From Synergistaceae bacterium UBA4088 (GTDB lineage Bacteria > Synergistota > Synergistia > Synergistales > Thermovirgaceae), in the NCBI GenBank assembly GCA_002382605.1, contig DFYG01000131.1, positions 4,271-9,945 of the forward strand: 5,675 nt of DNA, read 5' to 3'. A program made the position numbers and the translations under genes. Under the pieces are notes generated by a model. That model saw only the letters and a program-made list of their open reading frames with translations, did not search any database and was not told where the DNA came from. Below are positions 1 to 5,675 of the stretch, in pieces; the stretch's first letter is position 1, and each line of letters opens with the position of its first letter.

Positions 1-809
1 GCCGCGGTAAATTCATCATGCCACCGGAAACATCGGCGAGGCCGCTCGAAAGGATCAGCGCGACCGGGTACGCTCTTTTCAGGTTCTGCCCTTTTGCCTT
101 CAGAATGCGCCACAGGCAGGGAATGGACATCTCATGGGAGATGTCATCCGACGGCATCGGGGGCGCAGATCTCGGGAGTCTGGCTCACTGGATCCTCAAG
201 CGCTGGGACATCCACCCTGAAACACTCGACAGATTCAGGGCGGGCCCGACCAACTCATCTCTCGGGAGCATCCTTCCCTCCGACCTTCGCGCGGTATGGG
301 CCGACACCTCGAGAAGCGGGCCGCTGATGGAGTGGCTGGAGCGATTCGCCTCCTCCCCCGCTGCCGAAAGGATCCGTAGTGCCGCCGATCCGCAGAGGGA
401 GATCCCCTTCAGGATCCGCCTTGGCAGCGGCAGCATAATGGTGGGAACCATAGACGTTCTATGGCGTGAGGGAGACAGGATCTTCATCAGGGACTACAAG
501 ATAGGGCGCACCGATGGAGCCCCTCGCCTGCTCTACGATCTGCAGGTCGTCTTTTATGCCCTGGCTGCCAGGAAGCACTTCGGGGATGTCCCATACGACC
601 TGGCACTTATATCGCTGAAGGATTCGAACGAGATCGGGATCGACATTTCAGATATCTCCTGGTCCGGGATTGAGAACGACATCATCTCCGCCGCGAATGA
701 GGCCGGTTCAGGTTCTTTTCGTCCGAACCTGGAGATGTGCCCCTCGTGCCCGTGGCGGAGGAGTTGCCATTTTTCGCAAACTGCAGGTCCACCGGATGCG
801 GGAGACTGA
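1..809 (+). CDS. Fe-S PD-(D/E)XK nuclease domain, C-terminal part of an AddB/helicase-nuclease-like protein (5' partial)
   Basis: This encodes a RecB/AddB/Cas4-type nuclease domain that would cut DNA during double-strand break processing. Counting from the first in-frame ATG at 18, the following are visible: an N-terminal Cys in the CPFAF motif (C24), the conserved histidine of GSLAHWIL (H57), the metal-binding Asp of GTIDVL (D146), the D-Y-K catalytic core (D159, K161), and the QVVFYALA motif (Q176, Y180). Three C-terminal cysteines follow, spaced C-x2-C-x5-C (C241, C244, C250). One distal plus three C-terminal cysteines is the known iron-sulfur staple of AddB and Cas4. The frame stays open to the left edge, ATG 18 has no SD site, and the ISATGY..CPF motif normally opens a C-terminal nuclease domain. 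I therefore infer that the protein starts upstream, probably with a helicase or helicase-like part. A free-standing 263-residue nuclease is the alternative. The stop is TGA 807-809, with no terminator after it. Confidence 0.8.
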   Translation, partial: RGKFIMPPETSARPLERISATGYALFRFCPFAFRMRHRQGMDISWEMSSDGIGGADLGSLAHWILKRWDIHPETLDRFRAGPTNSSLGSILPSDLRAVWADTSRSGPLMEWLERFASSPAAERIRSAADPQREIPFRIRLGSGSIMVGTIDVLWREGDRIFIRDYKIGRTDGAPRLLYDLQVVFYALAARKHFGDVPYDLALISLKDSNEIGIDISDISWSGIENDIISAANEAGSGSFRPNLEMCPSCPWRRSCHFSQTAGPPDAGD

Positions 810-898
810 ATTATCCTTTTCATTCTCTCCGCGTTCATATATCATTGGCCCCAAACAGTACAGCCTTACCCAACCAAAAAATGGAAGGGGGACACCTG

Positions 899-1672
899 AT
901 GCCATATGTGCCAAGACAACTGCTTTCGCTCATGATCTTTATCCTTGTTTTTTTTATGGCACTTTCCGGGTCCCTTGAGGCCTCCTCTCTTCCCTGGATA
1001 GAGCATCGTGTAAATCCGGGCGACACCGTGGAAACGATCGCACTCAGTTATGGGATAGACAGCTTCAGTATCCGGAGAGCTAACGAAATGCCCGAAAACG
1101 TAATTCCATCCGAAAGATCAGTTATCCTGGTACCACGCGACAAAAGTCTGTTGATCGAAACACGGGCGGAAGTCCGGGCCAGAAGCTCCGGTGAAACGAC
1201 AGCAGGCTTGTATTCACATGAAGAAGACAACCGGGGCCCTCTGCCGGAGACAACCGGGACTGATGCAGGTCAGGGGATGACCACTCTTTCCGGGGTCTTT
1301 TCACCCCTATGGCCGGTTATCGGAAAGGTCTATTCCCGCTTCGGCCCAAGGAGAGGACGCTTTCACACCGGGATCGACATCTCGGCGCCCAGGGGAACAC
1401 CGATCAAGGCAGTAGCCGACGGCAGGGTGGTCAGGGCAGCAACGCGCCGGGGCTACGGGCGCAGCATATTGATAGATCACGGCAATGGAACGATGACCCG
1501 CTACTCACACTGTGACACCATGCTCTGCAAAGCCGGAGACAAGATAGCTGCGGGACAGAAGATCGGGACCGTTGGCAGGACGGGAAGGGCCACCGGCCCG
1601 CATCTGCATTTCGAGGTGATAATTAACGGCAAGCACAAAGACCCTGAAAAATATATGCCCTCCAAAAAATAG
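899..1672 (+). CDS. Exported LysM domain M23-family peptidoglycan endopeptidase
   Basis: This is a predicted zinc metallopeptidase that cuts peptide cross-links in peptidoglycan outside the cytoplasmic membrane. The 257-residue protein starts at ATG 899, chosen because a purine-rich SD (AAGGGGGA, 885-892) precedes it by 6 nt and a signal peptide begins directly there. The frame is open further upstream, but that overlaps the preceding gene. Residues 1-28 form a signal sequence (Arg6, hydrophobic core about 8-24, likely cleavage after LEA). A LysM domain for glycan binding covers about 36-79 (HRVNPGDTVETIA onward, ending VILVPR). A low-complexity polar linker covers about 80-130. The M23/LytM domain covers about 135-250, with H156-x3-D160, H204 and H235-x-H237, the ligand and catalytic positions of LytM. 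All are present, so it should be active, unlike NlpD/EnvC-type activators. The stop is 17 nt before the peroxiredoxin start, so the two are probably co-transcribed. Confidence 0.9.
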   Translation: MPYVPRQLLSLMIFILVFFMALSGSLEASSLPWIEHRVNPGDTVETIALSYGIDSFSIRRANEMPENVIPSERSVILVPRDKSLLIETRAEVRARSSGETTAGLYSHEEDNRGPLPETTGTDAGQGMTTLSGVFSPLWPVIGKVYSRFGPRRGRFHTGIDISAPRGTPIKAVADGRVVRAATRRGYGRSILIDHGNGTMTRYSHCDTMLCKAGDKIAAGQKIGTVGRTGRATGPHLHFEVIINGKHKDPEKYMPSKK

Positions 1673-1689
1673 CAGGGAGGTCGAAAAAA

Positions 1690-2157
1690 ATGATGGAGAA
1701 CGGGATCAAAGCGCCCTCGTTCTGCCTGAAGGACAGCAACAGCAAGGAGAGATGTATTGAAGAATTCTCCGGGAAGTGGGTGGTGCTCTACTTCTACCCT
1801 AAAGACAACACGAGCGGATGCACCCTGGAAGCCATCGAGTTCTCGGCCCTGGAGGAGGAATTCCGCGGCCTCGGGGCGGTGGTTATCGGCATAAGCCCGG
1901 ACACATGCGAAAGCCATGCCCTTTTCATCGGGAAGCACAACCTGACGGTCATTCTTCTCAGCGACCCGGAAAAGAAGGTCCTGGAGCCCTACGGTGCGTG
2001 GGGAATGAAGAAAATGTACGGAAGGGAGTCCATGGGGGTGGTCAGGAGCACCGTTCTTTTATCACCCGATGGCAAGGTGGCAAAAACATGGACTAACGTC
2101 AAGGCTGAGGGACATGCGGCCAAAGTCCTGGATTCCCTGAAGGAGTTATCAGCTTAG
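1690..2157 (+). CDS. bcp: Peroxiredoxin, Bcp/PrxQ type (thiol peroxidase)
   Basis: This is a cytoplasmic thiol peroxidase reducing hydrogen peroxide and organic hydroperoxides, usually recycled by thioredoxin. It has 155 residues, the normal length for the family. The AhpC/TSA fold is shown by FYPKDNTSGCT, with T41 and the peroxidatic C44, and by the conserved Arg in VVRSTVLL (R119). The usual Pro of TPGCT is Ser here. The Cys found five residues after the peroxidatic one in E. coli Bcp is absent (E49 at that place). Remaining cysteines are C12, C22 and C73, with C73 at the start of the following helix region (SPDTCESH). ATG codons occur at 1690 and 1693. GGGAGG at 1675-1680 lies 9 nt before the first, which I chose. 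It follows the LysM/M23 gene by 17 nt and is closed by a strong terminator, so the pair likely forms the end of a transcription unit. Confidence 0.92.
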   Translation: MMENGIKAPSFCLKDSNSKERCIEEFSGKWVVLYFYPKDNTSGCTLEAIEFSALEEEFRGLGAVVIGISPDTCESHALFIGKHNLTVILLSDPEKKVLEPYGAWGMKKMYGRESMGVVRSTVLLSPDGKVAKTWTNVKAEGHAAKVLDSLKELSA

Positions 2158-2172
2158 TAGAAGAAACTGTTC

Positions 2173-2200
2173 AAGCCCCCTCTTTCGAGGGGGCTTTTTT
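2173..2200 (+). terminator. Intrinsic terminator after the peroxiredoxin gene
   Basis: A perfect 10-bp stem (2173-2182 with 2187-2196; AAGCCCCCTC/GAGGGGGCTT) has a TTTC loop and runs into six T residues (2195-2200). It begins 16 nt after the stop codon. The strength and position make this a confident end of the M23-peroxiredoxin transcript. Confidence 0.93.
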
Positions 2201-2230
2201 GAAGCAAGAAAGGTCAGGCTTGGTTTAGAT

Positions 2231-2270
2231 TTTCAAACTCTTTTCAGGTTCCAACATAGCTCCTTTCAGG
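2231..2270 (+). repeat. Direct repeat CTCnTTTCAGG, 22-bp period, upstream of a candidate promoter
   Basis: CTCTTTTCAGG (2238-2248) and CTCCTTTCAGG (2260-2270) share 10 of 11 bases and are offset by 22 bp, two helical turns. A shorter TTTCA copy starts at 2231, 11 bp before the one at 2242. The second copy overlaps the place where a -35 element would be. This arrangement could be a regulator-binding site, but the motif is short and T-rich and I do not recognise it. Confidence 0.35.
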
Positions 2271-2277
2271 CCTGACA

Positions 2278-2286
2278 TGATATCAT
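2278..2286 (+). promoter_or_regulatory. Candidate extended -10 promoter for the isochorismatase-family gene
   Basis: TGA-TATCAT has the TGn extension and matches the -10 consensus at five of six positions. No good -35 hexamer lies 16-18 bp upstream (around 2258-2263), which is typical of extended -10 or activator-dependent promoters. The predicted start near 2293 would give a very short leader that begins at the SD. It lies between a strong terminator and the next gene, where a promoter is needed. Confidence 0.42.
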
Positions 2287-2293
2287 TTCGGCA

Positions 2294-2308
2294 GGGAGGT
2301 GACCTCCT
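2294..2308 (+). promoter_or_regulatory. Shine-Dalgarno inside a small hairpin, setting the GTG start
   Basis: GGAGG at 2295-2299 is a near-ideal SD 9 nt before GTG 2309, and it decides that start over ATG 2324, which has no SD of its own. CCTCC at 2303-2307 is its exact complement across a TGA loop, with a possible extra G-U pair (2294-2308). The SD could therefore be hidden in a 5-6 bp GC-rich hairpin directly before the start codon. Confidence 0.55.
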
Positions 2309-2947
2309 GTGGACGAATGGACAATGCCTGATCCTTCAAAAATTGCGCTGCTGACAATAGATGCTCAGCAGGAATTCCAGCCCGGGAGCCTCTCGGGGAG
2401 ACCCGAAAACGCTGCGGCAATACCTGCTGCCGCGGCAGTAGCCCACGCCTTCCGGGAGGCCGGCAGACCTATCGTGCATATTGTGCGCCTGTACCTGCCC
2501 GACGCGAGCAACGCCGACCTGTGTCGAAGAAAACGTATCCTTTCCGGCGACCATCTGCTTGCTCCCGGATCGGACTCCAGCCAGATCGCGCCGGAACTGC
2601 TCCCCTCTCCATTGATCCGCCTGGACCATAAACTTCTCCTTGGCGGAGGCATACAGAGCATCGGCACGGCGGAGTCAGTCATCTTCAAGCCCCGCTTCGG
2701 GGCTTTCTTCAGGACGCCTCTCGAAGAACACCTCGAGAATCTCGGAGTAAACACCGTGGCTGTTGCGGGATCGAACTTCCCCAACTGCCCACGCGCCACG
2801 ATATACGAAGCCAGCGAGCGTGATTACCGCATAGTCGCCGTGAAGGACGCTATATCCCTTCTTGATGACAGAGGCGTTAGAGAACTTGAGGCAATAGGCG
2901 TCCTCTGCATCGATTCCCGTGAGGCCGTATCCTTCATCTTGAAATAG
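2309..2947 (+). CDS. Isochorismatase-family cysteine hydrolase
   Basis: This is a cytoplasmic hydrolase of the isochorismatase/nicotinamidase superfamily, which hydrolyses amides, ureides or vinyl ethers. The substrate cannot be read from sequence. The 212-residue protein shows the superfamily's Asp-Lys-Cys triad: D18 in LLTIDAQQEF, K127 in VIFKPRFGAFF, and C160 in SNFPNCPRATIYEA. The family core around these residues (TPLEEHLENLGV before Cys, IVAVKDA after) is intact. The nucleophile context is NCP rather than the more common xCV. The start is GTG 2309, supported by GGAGG at 2295-2299. It stands alone between the terminator at 2173-2200 and a -10 box at 2978, so it is probably monocistronic or runs into the gyrB operon. 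No terminator follows its TAG stop (2945-2947). Pyrazinamidase/nicotinamidase is less likely, because no clear metal-binding Asp-His-His set is visible. Confidence 0.87.
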   Translation: MDEWTMPDPSKIALLTIDAQQEFQPGSLSGRPENAAAIPAAAAVAHAFREAGRPIVHIVRLYLPDASNADLCRRKRILSGDHLLAPGSDSSQIAPELLPSPLIRLDHKLLLGGGIQSIGTAESVIFKPRFGAFFRTPLEEHLENLGVNTVAVAGSNFPNCPRATIYEASERDYRIVAVKDAISLLDDRGVRELEAIGVLCIDSREAVSFILK

Positions 2948-2977
2948 GTCTAGCCGCCCCCCAATTCGCTTTTGGTA

Positions 2978-2983
2978 TATAAT
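2978..2983 (+). promoter_or_regulatory. Consensus -10 box upstream of the remB-like/gyrB genes
   Basis: TATAAT matches the sigma-70 -10 consensus exactly, and lies 69 bp before the small gene's ATG and 31 bp after the previous stop. No convincing -35 lies 16-18 bp upstream (that stretch is C-rich, about 2954-2961), so strength is uncertain. It is the best candidate for transcription of the small gene and gyrB. Confidence 0.45.
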
Positions 2984-3046
2984 AGTAGGGTTATAACGAT
3001 GCCTTTCTGGAGGGACCCCTTGATATTTCTTCTTCTGGAGGAAAGC

Positions 3047-5136
<2,090 letters not shown>

Positions 5137-5137
5137 A

Positions 5138-5172
5138 AAATCATAAATCGTAATCCGTAAATCGTGAATCGA
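5138..5172 (+). repeat. Five tandem 7-bp repeats, consensus AAATCGT
   Basis: Starting two bases after the gyrB stop there are five contiguous 7-mers: AAATCAT, AAATCGT, AATCCGT, AAATCGT and GAATCGA. Each differs from AAATCGT by two bases at most. The array is AT-rich and noncoding on the + strand. Degenerate heptad arrays of this sort occur in intergenic DNA of various bacteria (general recollection). No function can be assigned. Confidence 0.8.
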
Positions 5173-5195
5173 AAAAATCAAGAACTTAACCTGTC

Positions 5196-5220
5196 GCTGC
5201 GCTTGGGGCAGAGCGCCAGC
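5196..5220. other. Imperfect GC-rich hairpin in the gyrB 3' region
   Basis: GCTGCGCT (5196-5203) pairs with AGCG-C-CAGC (5212-5220), giving 8 bp with one bulged C and an 8-nt loop. No T-run follows, so it is not an intrinsic terminator. It could be an RNA-stabilising 3' stem or a fragment of an interspersed repeat. The rest of 5173-5326 shows no gene, promoter or other structure I can support. Confidence 0.4.
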
Positions 5221-5326
5221 CTACCTGACATAGTCATCAATTATCCAGTCGGGAATGATTTGATCGGAGACTTCATAAATTGTGAACGGCAAAACCGGGG
5301 ACGAAACCATATCATTAAACAATCAC

Positions 5327-5364
5327 AAAGGGCCGATTGAAGCAGCTTCGGCCCTTTTATTTTG
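5327..5364 (+). terminator. Intrinsic terminator downstream of gyrB
   Basis: A 10-bp stem (5327-5336 with 5348-5357; core AAGGGCCGA/TCGGCCCTT) has an 11-nt loop and is followed by TTTTATTTTG. It lies about 190 nt after the gyrB stop, so the gyrB transcript would carry a long 3' region containing the 7-bp repeats. The T-tract side shows that it works on the + strand. Confidence 0.85.
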
Positions 5365-5425
5365 TTTGGGGCGCGTATCACCGCTATATACCTTATCCCT
5401 CCCCGCAGGCCTTTTCTTCTGTTCT

Positions 5426-5455
5426 CTGCCATTCCAGGAAGTTTCCTGTTATATT
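5426..5455 (+). promoter_or_regulatory. Candidate extended -10 promoter for the amidohydrolase gene
   Basis: CTGCCA (5426-5431, four of six -35 matches) lies 18 bp before TATATT (5450-5455, five of six -10 matches), which carries a TGT extension (5447-5449). It falls after the gyrB terminator and before the next gene. The predicted start near 5462 would give a leader of about 150 nt. The stretch 5365-5425 before it shows no gene or other signal. Confidence 0.42.
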
Positions 5456-5502
5456 TGGTCGACAGGGAATGGCTCCGGTTACATGAAGGGACTGATCCCT
5501 GA

Positions 5503-5619
5503 CCCGATCCGGACAGACTGATAAGGAGTTTCGGGAAGACAGAGGTCACGGAGCATGACATCCGCGTCAGGCTTGCGAAAAGGATGACGGACAAAAATCG
5601 GGAGGTGCAGAATGAATAA
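5503..5619 (+). pseudogene. Coding-like stretch without a start codon, overlapping the next gene's start
   Basis: The frame from 5503 to the TAA at 5617-5619 reads 38 codons with about two-thirds G/C in third positions and a charged, protein-like composition, including TEHDIRVRLAKRMTD. An in-frame TGA at 5500-5502 closes it upstream. There is no ATG, GTG or TTG near the only SD-like site (AAGGAG, 5523-5528); ATG 5584 would leave only 11 residues. A neighbouring frame (ATG 5483, stop TGA 5519-5521) could be its 5' part after a one-base frameshift. Its stop overlaps the amidohydrolase start by 8 bases, as in coupled genes. I do not recognise the product. It may be a decayed or frameshifted small gene, or a chance open frame. 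Confidence 0.35.
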
Positions 5620-5675
5620 GCCGATACTTGGAATAAAGGGCGGATCCATCTGGACGGGTGACCCGATTAACCCGC
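5612..5675 (+). CDS. Probable amidohydrolase (YtcJ/amidohydrolase_3-like), N-terminus only
   Basis: Only the first 21 codons lie in the window. The ATG at 5612 has a strong SD (GGAGGTG, 5601-5607) 6 nt upstream of the start when measured from GGAGG. The segment GGSIWTGDPINP resembles the first beta strands of metal-dependent amidohydrolases, where an N-G-x-I-[WY]-T-G-D-P start opens the small beta-sandwich domain of YtcJ-like enzymes. Catalytic metal ligands lie beyond the edge and cannot be checked. An upstream coding-like frame ends 8 bases into this gene. No signal peptide is seen, so a cytoplasmic location is likely. Confidence 0.55.
   Translation, partial: MNKPILGIKGGSIWTGDPINP

Noticed and set aside
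737..898. Longer start for the LysM/M23 protein (adding 54 residues)
   Set aside because: It overlaps the end of the nuclease gene, would bury the signal peptide, and lacks an SD. ATG 899 has both an SD and a signal sequence.
810..898. Promoter before the LysM/M23 gene (TATATC at 838-843)
   Set aside because: The -10 is only approximate and no -35 lies at 16-18 bp. The gene may be read from upstream instead.
5282..5521. 79-codon open frame on the + strand after gyrB
   Set aside because: It runs straight through the intrinsic terminator at 5327-5364, has no SD and shows no family features. Only its last codons (from ATG 5483) may relate to the startless frame.
5500..5535. TGA at 5500 as a selenocysteine codon, with the stem-loop after it as a SECIS
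   Set aside because: The context Asp-Pro-TGA-Pro is not a redox motif, the sequence upstream of the TGA in that frame is not coding-like, and the stem has a 3-nt bulge and no recognisable SECIS loop.

Overview
The window is part of a bacterial chromosome of moderately high GC content. All recognisable genes lie on the + strand, with strong GGAGG-type Shine-Dalgarno (SD) sites and frequent AGG (Arg) and ATA (Ile) codons. GyrB is 634 residues long and lacks the large C-terminal insertion of proteobacterial GyrB. A very small gene resembling RemB overlaps its start, an arrangement reminiscent of the gyrB neighbourhood in Bacillus and other Gram-positive or deep-branching bacteria. I think an anaerobic lineage such as Synergistota is plausible, but this rests on general impression only and is low confidence.

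Layout. (1) 1-809: the C-terminal iron-sulfur PD-(D/E)XK nuclease part of a DNA repair protein, probably an AddB-like or helicase-nuclease polypeptide that begins upstream. (2) 899-1672: an exported LysM + M23 peptidoglycan endopeptidase with all metal and catalytic residues. (3) 1690-2157: a Bcp/PrxQ peroxiredoxin 17 nt after it, probably co-transcribed, closed by a strong intrinsic terminator (2173-2200). (4) 2201-2308: a control region with helically phased TTTC motifs, an extended -10 and an SD folded into a small hairpin. (5) 2309-2947: an isochorismatase-family cysteine hydrolase with a GTG start. (6) 2978-2983: a consensus -10 box. (7) 3047-3235: a 62-residue RemB/DUF370-like protein, coupled by ATGA to (8) gyrB, 3232-5136. 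(9) 5137-5364: the gyrB 3' region, with five tandem 7-bp repeats, an imperfect hairpin and an intrinsic terminator. (10) 5365-5611: a leader with a candidate extended -10 promoter, several hairpins and a coding-like stretch that lacks a start codon. (11) 5612 to the edge: the N-terminus of a probable amidohydrolase.

The genes are mostly housekeeping: DNA repair and topology (the nuclease, GyrB), envelope remodelling (LysM/M23), peroxide defence (Prx) and small-molecule hydrolysis. I see no clear new defence or mobile system. The parts most worth a second look are non-coding or borderline: the startless reading frame before the amidohydrolase, the control region before the hydrolase, and the small gyrB-coupled protein.
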